A DNA stretch of 64,000 bases from positions 124,001-188,000 of the forward strand of contig NZ_ML660168.1 of the NCBI RefSeq assembly GCF_007004725.1, given 5' to 3'. Below are positions 1-8,874 of this stretch, in pieces. This DNA comes from Aliikangiella coralliicola (GTDB taxonomy: Bacteria; Pseudomonadota; Gammaproteobacteria; Enterobacterales; Kangiellaceae). The notes below the pieces were generated by a model, which did not search any database, was not told the DNA's origin, and saw only the letters and a program-made list of their open reading frames with translations. Position 1 is the first letter of the stretch. Every line of letters starts with the position of its first letter. Position numbers and translations under genes: made by a program.

Positions 1-2
1 TT

Positions 3-662
3 TTGGCAACAGCGGGTGTTAACCTTCTTGTCGCAATATATATTTTCACCAAAGCACCGGAGTTTATTTTCCGGTTTATCACCTGGCTATTAGTTAACAC
101 AATCTATCGCATCCGTGATATAAACCTGCAAGTAGTTCCTAAGCACGGCGCTTGTGTCCTGGTATGTAATCATGTGAGTTTTATTGATGCACTCATTATT
201 GCGGGTTACTGTAAGAGAAATATTCGGTTTGTCATGTATCACAAGATATTTAAAACACCGATCATCGGTACCTTCTTCAAAATGGCAAACGCGATTCCAA
301 TTGCTCCGGCGCACGAAGATAAAAACCTGATGCAATCGGCCTTTGATAAAATTGCCTCAGAACTCGAAGCAGGACGAGTCGTCTGTATCTTTCCAGAAGG
401 AAAACTAACCCCTGACGGCGAAATTGGCGAGTTTAGAAAAGGTATCGAGAAAATTATTCAGCGAACTCCTGTGCCAGTCGTTCCGCTTGCGCTAAAAGGG
501 TTGTGGGGTTCATGGTTTAGCCGTTTCAATGGAAAAGCAATGACTGGTATTCCCAAGAAATTTATGGCAAAAATTCAACTGGTCGCCGGCGAGTCGATTG
601 CGCCGGAAGATGTCTCTGCAGAAATGCTATTTGAAAAAGTGAGCCACTTAAAAAACTCTTAG
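3..662 (+). CDS. 1-acyl-glycerol-3-phosphate acyltransferase domain, probable C-terminal part of an MFS-PlsC fusion (5' cut by window)
   Basis: The visible part is a complete PlsC-type acyltransferase domain: an NHxxxxD motif (H57, D62 counting from base 3), a substrate-binding FPEG motif (130-133) and the PVVPLAL strand near 160. Such domains acylate lysophosphatidate or related lysophospholipids at the inner membrane. The reading frame is open to the window edge and begins with a hydrophobic stretch (about residues 5-35, LLVAIYIF...FITWLL) that does not look like a normal start. In a known bacterial architecture an MFS transporter (LplT-like) is fused upstream of this acyltransferase, and the first residues here resemble the last helix and linker of that fusion. 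I therefore read it as a truncated large protein; the domain is certain, the fusion is inferred. A TTG lies at the first codon but I do not regard it as the true start. Confidence 0.85.
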   Translation: MATAGVNLLVAIYIFTKAPEFIFRFITWLLVNTIYRIRDINLQVVPKHGACVLVCNHVSFIDALIIAGYCKRNIRFVMYHKIFKTPIIGTFFKMANAIPIAPAHEDKNLMQSAFDKIASELEAGRVVCIFPEGKLTPDGEIGEFRKGIEKIIQRTPVPVVPLALKGLWGSWFSRFNGKAMTGIPKKFMAKIQLVAGESIAPEDVSAEMLFEKVSHLKNS

Positions 663-679
663 AGGGCTAACAAGCCCTC
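662..679. terminator. GC-rich hairpin between convergent genes
   Basis: GAGGGCT (662-668) and AGCCCTC (673-679) form a perfect 7-bp stem with a 4-base loop that starts inside the acyltransferase stop codon. Read on the minus strand the hairpin is followed by TAAGAGTTTTTT, so it could end leftward transcription from the peptidase-like gene at 717; on the plus strand there is no good U-tract. It is probably the shared terminator of two converging genes. Confidence 0.55.
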
Positions 680-716
680 ATCGACTTTCAAAAAAGATAG
701 ACTACTCGTCAGAAAA

Positions 717-1511
717 CTATTTGTCAGAAGAATAGTGGACCAGTTCTATCTTTTTTAAGTCTTCGACAAATCCTAGAGACTTAATTTCCCGCAAACATTT
801 TTTATAGAGAGACTTAGGTGTGGCTTTCAAGTGAGAGAGTGCAGCATCCGTTGGAATATCTTTCAATAAGGTGAAAATCGCTAAAGAATAGGCATATTCA
901 GTATCACTCAAATATCCACTCCGTTGCGATCGCCAACCTTGAGAACTCGCACCACTATACTGATGGAACGTGAATGCTGTGTTAGCCATAAAAATGCCGA
1001 ACCCAAGAAATATTGCCGCAATATCTGTCGCAAACTCCCAATTATCAAATCCTCCAGGTGGTGCTTCTTTGGTAGTTGCCGTTAAATAGTGAGCGAGCTC
1101 ATGAGCAAACGTAGCCACCAATTGTTGCGGATTATTAACCAGTTGGGGATTGTAAGTAATAACAACTTTTTGCTCACTATCAACAGAGAATGTGCCATGG
1201 GGTGAACTCGGCACATTTTGCAATGCAACGGTTTCGGCGACTCGCGGGTCAATATCTTTTTCTTGCTTTTCTAATTCACAATGCCAGTTTTGCATGTTAG
1301 CCAATGCTTTCACAGTCATAAAAGTCGCTTCAGCAACCTCATCTGCAGTGGAGACCGAGAGTGGAAAAAACTCTGAGGTAGGTAAAACTAATTGCGTGTG
1401 CTGATAAAAATCCTCTCCGCCAAAATTGCGTAACAACCAGCGGTAGGTTTCAATTTGAAAATCTCTATCAGTTTCAGATAAAAGCGGCTTACGCCTCAAA
1501 AAACCAAACAT
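717..1511 (-). CDS. HExxH metallopeptidase-like protein of unknown substrate
   Basis: 264 residues from the ATG at 1511 (a TTG one codon upstream is less likely). Residues 137-141 are HELAH, a zincin HExxH motif, followed about 20 residues later by NWEFATD (E159, D163), either of which could be the third metal ligand. There is a hydrophobic segment around 163-180 (IAAIFLGFGIFMAN) but no convincing signal peptide, so a cytosolic or peripheral protein with a buried hydrophobic helix is likely. I do not recognise a named family. The gene starts only 6 bases past the stop of the large methyltransferase-aminotransferase gene upstream, so the two are almost certainly co-transcribed. A protease role is inferred from the motif only. 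Confidence 0.8.
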   Translation of the reverse strand: MFGFLRRKPLLSETDRDFQIETYRWLLRNFGGEDFYQHTQLVLPTSEFFPLSVSTADEVAEATFMTVKALANMQNWHCELEKQEKDIDPRVAETVALQNVPSSPHGTFSVDSEQKVVITYNPQLVNNPQQLVATFAHELAHYLTATTKEAPPGGFDNWEFATDIAAIFLGFGIFMANTAFTFHQYSGASSQGWRSQRSGYLSDTEYAYSLAIFTLLKDIPTDAALSHLKATPKSLYKKCLREIKSLGFVEDLKKIELVHYSSDK

Positions 1512-1517
1512 CAATAC

Positions 1518-4500
1518 TCAGCCTAAAAAATCAAATTCGCTAAGCCGCTTTACCGCCTCTTCAAAGTCACCATCGGAACAAGATAATACAAACCGACAAT
1601 ATCCAGGTAACCCAGTCCAGGTTGAATTATTAATCACCAAATTTTTTAGTTTAAATAACTGACTTGTTACTTGATCAGCAGCATCAATCGGCGGAATTTC
1701 ATATTTATCAATGAATGCTTGAGGCTTAGCAACTAAAAATAAGCCACCACTTGGTTGAATGACTTTCCAGCCTTTTTGAGTTAACAGTTGCGACAACCGG
1801 TGGGCACGGCTTTCGAGTTCTTTCCTTTGTCGTAACAAATGATCTTGTAGCGAGCTTTCGCCACTTAATTGCGCTTCAATTATTTTTCTCACAGTATAGC
1901 CGAGGGTAAAGTGTGGACTATGAGGCAACAGGCTTTTTAAATCAGCAATTAACGGTTTACTCGTCGACCAACAATAGCCAAATCTTAAACCGCCTGCAGC
2001 ATACTCTTTAGATATCCCACCGATAAATACAAGTTTTGCTCTTTTGCTATTGACGAATTGGTAAATACAATCGGACAAGTTCCAGTTTGAATTTTCATTA
2101 AATTCCAGTCCGCTAAAGACACTATCTAGAATCACGGTGACATCGTATTTTAACGCGATAGAAAGTAGATCATTCAATTCCGCCTGAGAATAGACAGCAC
2201 CCACGGGGTTGACCACTGGTGCATTTAAAAATAACCAGCAGCCAACTCTTGTAGAAAGATACTCATCGAGCGATTCGGCGTTAATCTTAAACTGGTTCTC
2301 TTCTCCAGTATGTAAACAACCGATATCAACATCTTTATATTGCGCTGCAGCCATAAAATAACCATAACTACCGCTTGGAATAACGAGCGACTTTTTTTCT
2401 TGAGTACACAAGTTTAGCAACGAGGAGAAAATAGGCGCAACGCCATTTCCGAACAGCATTTCAGAATAGAATGTTAGTGGAATACCAAACCGGAACTCCA
2501 TTAACTCACGTAATGGCTCTTCTGGATTAGACTCCTCAACTGAACATCTCCTCACCAGGTAACTCTCAAATAACTTCTCTTTTAAAATCGTCGGAGCTGG
2601 TAATTCATTCTCCCCATAATCGAGACGGATTGTTCGGTGATCAAATGCCAGATGATTACCTTGAATGGCAGGGTGATTAAAAGCGTTCTGTGCAGGCAGG
2701 CACAAAGGAATTGATAACCTGGTATTTGATTCTGAAACGAAAGCAGCCTCTTGCTTTGAGGTAGAGCGTGTCCGCTGAAAATATAATAGTTCCTCAAGCA
2801 AGTGCGCATAATAGAGTTGTTTTAGAATGGGGGTTCGACTGTAGGTTAATTCAGCCGCATCAACCACATCTTTCACTAACTGCTGATTACTCGTTAATGT
2901 AATATTGAGAGAATAATTTTTATAAACTCGATTATTAATTAGCGCCGCCATAATAATTAAATTACTGGGCAAAGGGTGTTCAGACAAATACCGGTAAACC
3001 CCGTTGATTTGAGGCTGACTACTCAGATCAATATTGTTGGTTAAATCAACCAATAAAAAGACATTATTTTGCTGCGCACATTCGATTAACTGCCTCACCA
3101 GCTGGCTCGATTGTACTTCATGTACATCCAACTGAGTGATTATCAATTGAGGCTTAAGCTTATCAACCAATTCAATGAGGAATTCTACTTTTGACGGCGC
3201 CTCAATTATTTGCGTCGATTGCTCGTCAAATCCTTTTTCAATTAGATGGATAAGTTCTCTGGCCACCAAAGTCAGTTTAGGCCGGTAATTTGTTAACAGA
3301 CTGGTGATGAGTTCGCTACGCCCCGGCGTTATCACTAATTGTTGCTCAGTAACATTGACCTTCAAGTAGTAGCAGAAATATTCTGCAAGTTGCTGGCGGA
3401 AGTAGTTTAATCCAGCTGTATCGCCATAGGGGAAATGTTGGGTTCGTTGTAAATGTCGCGCAAGAAAAGCGAGAAACGAATAACGTTCTTCCGCATCATC
3501 AAAATTTTCATAGGTTAAGTCAATCGCACTACGCAACGCTTTTCCACCAACGAGGTCAACAGATTCAAAAATAGATTTAACCTGATCTGGAAATAGCATT
3601 TCTGCTTCATAGACATCAACAGAATGGTAAATTTTTCCGCCTGCTCGCGCGTATTCCAGCGCGGTTCTTGCGTCAATTGTCATATCTGAGTTCGGTGACA
3701 TATAAAATTCAAACCGATGGCCAGTGCTTTTTTCAATATCGACCAACATGTCAATTTCGGTATCCGCAGCCTGTTCTACCTGGGTCTGCCAAACTCGCCT
3801 GACTTTGAAACCTCTTCGTCGCATCAGACGTTCTAATACAGCCCTTCCCGGACGCCCTCCTAAGTTGAGTATTAGTTTTCCAGTCGATCTCAATAATGGA
3901 ATTGACTGCTCCACGGCACTGGCAATTAAACCTAGCCCAAACTGATCTTCAATAAATCCCTGCTTTGCAAAATAGTTGCTGAGAGAATAGAGATAATCGT
4001 CACTCGCCGTTTCTGCAATCAGATCTTCCATCACTTCAGGCTCAGGGTTTAGCACTTGGGGAATACACCCAATAATCCGATCAATTTCAAGTCGGGAGTC
4101 TTCAAAAGGATGAGTCTTTGACTGGTTAAAATAGCTGAATAAGTTAGACTCGAAAAAATAAACGCAGTCCAGTAGTGACTTTCCATTAGCCAATATTTTC
4201 AATGTTTGATCGTCGTCATTAAACGCATTCAGGAACAGGTTTAATTTAGCGCAAACGATGGCTTTGGGGTTGATATCCAATCCTGTAATATTTTGTGGTG
4301 AATAGCGCAATGCCAACGCAATTGTAATCCAGCCAATTCCACAGCCTAACTCAACCACATTTCGCTCTTGATATTCGTTAGCTGGATAACGGATCAAACC
4401 TTCGTAAAAGGTAAAAGACCATGCTTCAGGTAAAAAGGTGCTAGGGAACTGCAATAACTTAAGGCTGACGGTCTCGTCGCTTTGATCGAGAATGTTTTGT

Positions 4501-4694
4501 CTAATAAATTGAAAATGACAATCTGCTGGTGGGGCCGAGTCATAAAACTGGTAAAGCTGTTTAAAGAAAAGATAGGCTTCTAGCCGAGTCTCCTTGCTTT
4601 CGAGTTGACTGAGTAAAGTTTTGAATGCCTCGTAAGCATGGTTGCTAGATTGCTGGCACTGCTTGACGAAACCGGTCACCTTTTCATTGGTCAT
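1518..4694 (-). CDS. mmt: Plant-type methionine S-methyltransferase (SAM methyltransferase fused to PLP aminotransferase-like domain)
   Basis: 1058 residues. The N-terminal third is a class I SAM methyltransferase: motif I VELGCGIGW (114-122), GLDINPKA (138-145), and GCIPQVLNPEP (209-219) in the place of the usual NPPY loop. The C-terminal half is a fold-type I PLP aminotransferase-like domain with NAPVVNPVGAVY, an ILDSVFSG strand, the ISKEYAAGGLRFGY segment with candidate Schiff-base lysine K896, and a terminal WTGLPGYCRF with the carboxylate-binding arginine. This order, the length (plant enzymes are close to 1,090 residues) and segments such as AWSFTFYEGL, DQFGLGLI and TWTGLPGYCRF match what I know of plant methionine S-methyltransferase, which makes S-methylmethionine from methionine and SAM. 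The short bacterial enzyme MmtN lacks the second half. Function is inferred from homology. It heads a two-gene operon with the HExxH protein; no SAM riboswitch is visible upstream. Confidence 0.82.
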   Translation of the reverse strand: MTNEKVTGFVKQCQQSSNHAYEAFKTLLSQLESKETRLEAYLFFKQLYQFYDSAPPADCHFQFIRQNILDQSDETVSLKLLQFPSTFLPEAWSFTFYEGLIRYPANEYQERNVVELGCGIGWITIALALRYSPQNITGLDINPKAIVCAKLNLFLNAFNDDDQTLKILANGKSLLDCVYFFESNLFSYFNQSKTHPFEDSRLEIDRIIGCIPQVLNPEPEVMEDLIAETASDDYLYSLSNYFAKQGFIEDQFGLGLIASAVEQSIPLLRSTGKLILNLGGRPGRAVLERLMRRRGFKVRRVWQTQVEQAADTEIDMLVDIEKSTGHRFEFYMSPNSDMTIDARTALEYARAGGKIYHSVDVYEAEMLFPDQVKSIFESVDLVGGKALRSAIDLTYENFDDAEERYSFLAFLARHLQRTQHFPYGDTAGLNYFRQQLAEYFCYYLKVNVTEQQLVITPGRSELITSLLTNYRPKLTLVARELIHLIEKGFDEQSTQIIEAPSKVEFLIELVDKLKPQLIITQLDVHEVQSSQLVRQLIECAQQNNVFLLVDLTNNIDLSSQPQINGVYRYLSEHPLPSNLIIMAALINNRVYKNYSLNITLTSNQQLVKDVVDAAELTYSRTPILKQLYYAHLLEELLYFQRTRSTSKQEAAFVSESNTRLSIPLCLPAQNAFNHPAIQGNHLAFDHRTIRLDYGENELPAPTILKEKLFESYLVRRCSVEESNPEEPLRELMEFRFGIPLTFYSEMLFGNGVAPIFSSLLNLCTQEKKSLVIPSGSYGYFMAAAQYKDVDIGCLHTGEENQFKINAESLDEYLSTRVGCWLFLNAPVVNPVGAVYSQAELNDLLSIALKYDVTVILDSVFSGLEFNENSNWNLSDCIYQFVNSKRAKLVFIGGISKEYAAGGLRFGYCWSTSKPLIADLKSLLPHSPHFTLGYTVRKIIEAQLSGESSLQDHLLRQRKELESRAHRLSQLLTQKGWKVIQPSGGLFLVAKPQAFIDKYEIPPIDAADQVTSQLFKLKNLVINNSTWTGLPGYCRFVLSCSDGDFEEAVKRLSEFDFLG

Positions 4695-4977
4695 GTTTAC
4701 ACGGGTCCTTTTGAATACATTAGCTTGGTGTTATGCATCGGCGACGCTTTGTCCTGACAACAAATTGAAACTTTTTTCAAACAGGCGTTATCAGTATAAC
4801 AGTCAACTAAACCAGGTTAAAAGTTTGGATTGGCTTCAAAGATTTTTTACTAACACTATCTAAAAAATTAACTGACGGAAAGTGGCTTACCTTGCATTTT
4901 CATTTGCCGATCCAGCATTTCCTCTCTAAGATGGAACAACCATTGACTTTCAATCACCAACATCAGGGAAATTCAAT

Positions 4978-6708
4978 ATGAAAATGACAACAAAAACCCT
5001 GCTCGCCATTTCTTTATTTTCGATTACCTTTTTATCACAGGTTAAAGCCATGGATCGCATTACAGGAAAAAATTTCGCCACGCGCTCAGAAGTCATCGCT
5101 AAAAACGGAATGGTGGCAACCAGTCAGCCACTGGCAACCCAGATAGGTCTGGATATTCTCAAAAAAGGCGGAAGTGCGGTTGATGCAGCAATTGCGGCCA
5201 ATGCAGCGCTAGGCTTAATGGAACCGACCGGAAATGGTATCGGAGGCGATCTCTTTGCTATTGTCTGGGACAACAAATCAAAAAAACTCTACGGATTAAA
5301 TGCCAGCGGCCGTTCGCCCAAAGGACTCTCTTTCAAGCAGCTACAAACCAAACTGAAAGCGCTCAATCGAGACACTATTCCTCCTTATGGCATGTTGCCC
5401 ATTTCAGTGCCTGGTACCGTCGACGGCTGGTTTGAGCTACATGACAAATTCGGTAAGCTGTCAATGCAAGACAATCTAAAACCCGCCATAGACTATGCTA
5501 ACGACGGATTTCCGGTTAGTGAGTTGATTGCCTATTATTGGGATCGGAGCGTTCCTCGACTCTCTCCACAACCCGGTAGTTTTAAGTCAACCTTTACCAT
5601 TAATGGAAAAGCACCGAAAAAAGGAGAGATTTTTACCAACCCTGAACTGGCCGACACACTGACGAAGATCGGAGCGCAGGGAAGAGATGTATTTTACAAA
5701 GGTTCAATAGCCAAAAAAATTGATCGGTTTATGAAAGACAACGGCGGCTATTTAAGATATCGAGATTTTAGTGAGCACACCTCGACCTGGGTTGAGCCAC
5801 TTTCGGTGAACTACCGTGGTTATGAGGTGTTTGAATTACCGCCCAATGGCCAAGGGATCGCCGCGTTACAAATGCTCAACATGCTAGAGCAATTTGACCT
5901 TAAGGGCATGGGCTTTTTAAGTGATGAAACCTTGCACACAATGGTCGAGGCCAAAAAGCTGGTCTTTGAAGACAGAGCCAAGTTCTATGCTGATATGGAT
6001 TTTAACAAAATCCCGCTTAAAGGGTTACTCTCCAAAAAATACGCTAAAGAACGCGCTAAGCTTATCAATAAAAATGCAACGAACAGAGTGGATAGCGGTA
6101 ATCCTGCACTTTATCAGGGCGACACTATTTACCTCGCGACAGCCGATAAAGACGGCAATATGGTCTCTCTGATCCAGAGCAACTATCGCGGCATGGGGTC
6201 CGGCGTCACGGTTCCAGGGCTAGGGTTTATTTTTCAAGATCGAGGCGAACTTTTCTCTATGGACAAATCACACGCCAATGTTTACGCCCCGGGTAAAAGA
6301 CCTTTTCACACTATTATCCCGGCTTTTGTGATGAAAGACGGTCAGCCGTTTATGAGCTTTGGACTAATGGGCGGCGCAATGCAACCACAAGGGCACGTAC
6401 AGATAATTACCAACCTTATCGATTTTGGTATGAATCTTCAGGAAGCTGGCGATGCAACTCGCTGGCAACATTTCGGTTCGACAGAACCAACCCAACAAAA
6501 TACCACTTATCTAAAAGATGGCGGCACCTTAGCAATTGAATCTGATATCAGTTATCAGACCATTCAGAAGCTATTAGCCCGCGGTCATAAAATACGCTAT
6601 GACAGAGGGGGTTATGGGGGATACCAGGCCATTATGTATGACGCCAAAAATAAAGTTTACTACGGTGCTTCGGAGTCTCGTAAAGACGGTCAAGCGGCAG
6701 GCTATTAG
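4978..6708 (+). CDS. ggt: Gamma-glutamyltranspeptidase, periplasmic
   Basis: 576 residues with an N-terminal signal peptide (hydrophobic core 6-20, cleavage likely after KA at 23-24) and an AGGGAA ribosome site before the ATG. The proenzyme is expected to cut itself before the nucleophile threonine T383 (QGDTIYLA), separating large and small subunits. GNGIGGDLF near residue 88 and the MGGAMQPQGHVQ segment near 463 are family hallmarks. The enzyme hydrolyses or transfers gamma-glutamyl groups, chiefly of glutathione, in the periplasm. It stands alone, divergent from the methionine methyltransferase gene with 283 bases between, so shared sulfur-metabolism regulation is possible but not shown. 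Confidence 0.93.
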   Translation: MKMTTKTLLAISLFSITFLSQVKAMDRITGKNFATRSEVIAKNGMVATSQPLATQIGLDILKKGGSAVDAAIAANAALGLMEPTGNGIGGDLFAIVWDNKSKKLYGLNASGRSPKGLSFKQLQTKLKALNRDTIPPYGMLPISVPGTVDGWFELHDKFGKLSMQDNLKPAIDYANDGFPVSELIAYYWDRSVPRLSPQPGSFKSTFTINGKAPKKGEIFTNPELADTLTKIGAQGRDVFYKGSIAKKIDRFMKDNGGYLRYRDFSEHTSTWVEPLSVNYRGYEVFELPPNGQGIAALQMLNMLEQFDLKGMGFLSDETLHTMVEAKKLVFEDRAKFYADMDFNKIPLKGLLSKKYAKERAKLINKNATNRVDSGNPALYQGDTIYLATADKDGNMVSLIQSNYRGMGSGVTVPGLGFIFQDRGELFSMDKSHANVYAPGKRPFHTIIPAFVMKDGQPFMSFGLMGGAMQPQGHVQIITNLIDFGMNLQEAGDATRWQHFGSTEPTQQNTTYLKDGGTLAIESDISYQTIQKLLARGHKIRYDRGGYGGYQAIMYDAKNKVYYGASESRKDGQAAGY

Positions 6709-6747
6709 GATAAGTCATATAGTGAGTTTACTTCAGAACTCGAATCG

Positions 6748-7197
6748 CTACCCAAGTTTGAAATGGAAAACGAACTGGTAGCGATTTTCCGGATGATGGG
6801 TCTCAGGTATTTCGAAAACCCATTTTCTAATTGAGCTCAGGGCACAGGACTCAAACAAACCAGGTGGAGAATTATCTAGCGACACCACATTAAAAGCCTG
6901 GCCATTTTCATTCAACGAAAATTCGACCTGCACCCACCCTTGCGCATTATACTTGATGGCTTTTGTCGGAAAGCAAGGCTGCTCGACTTTGATTGGCTTC
7001 AATCCTTGCTTCACAACCGGTGGTAACGGCCTTGAGGCGTAGCGTTCAACTTTTTCCGTCCAAGACAAGGTTTCAGCACTACTTAAACCGCGAAATTGAT
7101 CGGTACTCGACTCTTGCAATCGAGATTGCGTGACACAAGAAACCAGTGTGCAAGTTGATAAAACAAATAGTCCGGCTACTCGCGTAAACCTTTTCAT
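6748..7197 (-). CDS. Lipoprotein with TonB C-terminal-like domain
   Basis: 149 residues. The leader ends in a lipobox LVSC with C21, so the protein is a lipoprotein. Residues about 70-149 form a TonB C-terminal fold: the segment from PCFPTKAIKY through GWVQVEFSLNENGQAFNVVSL to SIRKWVFEIPE matches the YPxxA...G.V.v.f.v...G.v..v.v....p...f...A..al.kW.f pattern. It lacks the N-terminal membrane helix and proline-rich spacer of real TonB, so it probably does not energise transport; similar stand-alone domains occur in periplasmic or outer-membrane proteins of unknown role. The gene is monocistronic, convergent with ggt. Confidence 0.75.
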   Translation of the reverse strand: MKRFTRVAGLFVLSTCTLVSCVTQSRLQESSTDQFRGLSSAETLSWTEKVERYASRPLPPVVKQGLKPIKVEQPCFPTKAIKYNAQGWVQVEFSLNENGQAFNVVSLDNSPPGLFESCALSSIRKWVFEIPETHHPENRYQFVFHFKLG

Positions 7198-7356
7198 GAA
7201 AATCCTTATTCGTTCGATGACAACACCAATTATTATATGAAAATTAATTGACTGGCCATTAAAAAACGATGTTCTTCTTCTAAATAAATATTACTGTTGC
7301 GATATTTTTCTCTAATGAGATTAATTATGGAGGATAATTCAAAAATATCCATTACA

Positions 7357-7380
7357 AAATAATGATTATTATCATTATTT
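7357..7380. promoter_or_regulatory. AT-rich inverted repeat, Fur-box-like or weak terminator
   Basis: Two 11-base arms, AAAATAATGAT and its complement ATCATTATTTT, surround a 4-base AT loop just outside the deacylase stop codon. Aligned by eye to the Fur consensus GATAATGATAATCATTATC, about 14 of 19 positions agree. It lies about 160-185 bases upstream of the TonB-C lipoprotein start, so a Fur operator is one reading; an AT-only transcription stop for the deacylase gene is the other. The local sequence is very AT-rich, which makes chance matches likely. Confidence 0.3.
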
Positions 7381-7818
7381 TTAAGCGTTCAACCAAAATG
7401 TGACAGGGCCATCATTACAAAGACTGACCTTCATATCCGCGCCAAATTCGCCGGTTGACACGGCTGAATATTTTTCTTTAGCCTGAGATACAAAATAGTG
7501 GAAGAGAGACTGGCCAACTTGTGGTGGCGCCGCTGTCGAAAAGCTGGGCCGTCTTCCTTTTCGGGTATCTGCGGCCAAGGTAAACTGAGGCACTAATAAT
7601 ATCTCACCACCAATATCCGCAACGCTTAAATTCATTTTATCCTGGTCATCAGAAAAAATTCGGTAGCTGAGCAGCCGTTCTAATAATCGATCGGCATTCT
7701 GCTGCTGATCGTTTTTTTCTACGCCAATTAAGGCGAGAATTCCCTGGTTGATTTCGCCGATAATTTGATTTTCAACAACGACGTTGGCGCTAGTTACCCG
7801 TTGGATCAGTGCAATCAT
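7381..7818 (-). CDS. dtd: D-aminoacyl-tRNA deacylase
   Basis: 145 residues starting MIALIQRV, the conserved family beginning; an upstream in-frame start at 7866 would add 16 unconserved residues inside the neighbouring gene and is rejected. The two catalytic signatures are present: PQFTL (77-81, normally SQFTL) and NDGPVT (135-140, the Gly-cisPro motif). The enzyme removes D-amino acids (and glycine from tRNA-Ala) from mischarged tRNA in the cytosol. The start lies 29 bases inside the 3' end of the prolyl aminopeptidase gene, so the two are translationally coupled. The serine-to-proline change at the first position of the SQFTL motif is the only oddity. Confidence 0.95.
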   Translation of the reverse strand: MIALIQRVTSANVVVENQIIGEINQGILALIGVEKNDQQQNADRLLERLLSYRIFSDDQDKMNLSVADIGGEILLVPQFTLAADTRKGRRPSFSTAAPPQVGQSLFHYFVSQAKEKYSAVSTGEFGADMKVSLCNDGPVTFWLNA

Positions 7819-8767
7819 GAGTGAGAAGTTGGTGCATTTCTTTAGTCGCTTTAACAAGACCATCAATTATTCCAGCTTCACCTGCTGAATGTCCAGCATC
7901 TCTAATAACGTGTAGTTCGCAAGCATTCCATTTACTTTGCAAAGTCCAGGCATTTTCTAAGGGACAAATCATATCGTAACGCCCATGGACGATGATGCCT
8001 GGGATATCGGCCAGCTTGTCGACATTGTCAACTAACTGGTTTTCTTCTAAGAAACACTGATTAACGAAATAATGAGCACTAATTCTTGCCATTGCGAGCG
8101 CCAGATGCGGCGATGTGAATTGTTCAACAATTGCAGGATTGGGCTCTAATGTAGCAGATTTACCTTCCCAACTTCCCCAAGCTTTTGCGGCGGCCATTCG
8201 CGCCAACTCATCCTGCCCAGTCAATCGAGAATAAAAGGCTTGAAGTAAATTACTTCGCTCTGATTTAGGTATTGGTTGGATAAACTCTTGCCAATAATCA
8301 GGAAAAATTTTACGAGTCCCTTCTGCATACAACCAATCGATATCTTGTTTTCTGCCAAGAAATACCCCGCGTAAGATTAAACCTAAAACATTTTCCGGGT
8401 GCTCTTGTGAATAAGCAAGTGCCAGCGTTGATCCCCAGCTTCCCCCCATCACAACCCATTTAGGAATATCGAGATGCTGACGAATAATCTCAAGATCGGC
8501 AATCAGCGCCTGAATTGTATTATTCTCTAAACTGGCGTGTGGCTCAGAACGACCGCAGCCTCTTTGATCAAGAAGAATGATTCGATACTTTTCCGGATCG
8601 CAAAATCGTCGATGGGAAGAATCACTACCGGCACCAGGCCCACCATGCAAATAAACGATAGGAATGCCGTCTTCTGTGCCGGTCTCTTCTACGTATATCT
8701 GATGGCCCTGCCCAACTTCAACTCGGTAAGTTTGATTCGGTTTAATTTCCGGAAAAAGCTTCTGCAT
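7790..8767 (-). CDS. pip: Prolyl aminopeptidase (proline iminopeptidase)
   Basis: 325 residues, the usual size for this alpha/beta-hydrolase of peptidase family S33. The oxyanion HGGPGAG loop is at 41-47, the nucleophile S110 sits in GGSWGST, and the remaining triad members are D264 (GRYDMICP) and H292 (DAGHSAGE). It releases N-terminal proline from peptides in the cytosol. It is the first gene of a two-gene unit with dtd, overlapping it by 29 bases. Confidence 0.94.
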   Translation of the reverse strand: MQKLFPEIKPNQTYRVEVGQGHQIYVEETGTEDGIPIVYLHGGPGAGSDSSHRRFCDPEKYRIILLDQRGCGRSEPHASLENNTIQALIADLEIIRQHLDIPKWVVMGGSWGSTLALAYSQEHPENVLGLILRGVFLGRKQDIDWLYAEGTRKIFPDYWQEFIQPIPKSERSNLLQAFYSRLTGQDELARMAAAKAWGSWEGKSATLEPNPAIVEQFTSPHLALAMARISAHYFVNQCFLEENQLVDNVDKLADIPGIIVHGRYDMICPLENAWTLQSKWNACELHVIRDAGHSAGEAGIIDGLVKATKEMHQLLTHDCTDPTGN

Positions 8768-8874
8768 TTGCTGTCGTTAGCCCGTAATATATTATCCATT
8801 AAGCCTAGCACATAAAGCCCTTAAGTAACGGATTAAATTGAATAATCTGGCGGCACGATGCTTCCAACTCCCTT

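Noticed and set aside
4695-4977. Possible SAM riboswitch upstream of the methionine methyltransferase
   Set aside because: I looked for SAM-I/II/IV or SAH-type core motifs on the minus strand and saw none; the leader is short and AT-rich.
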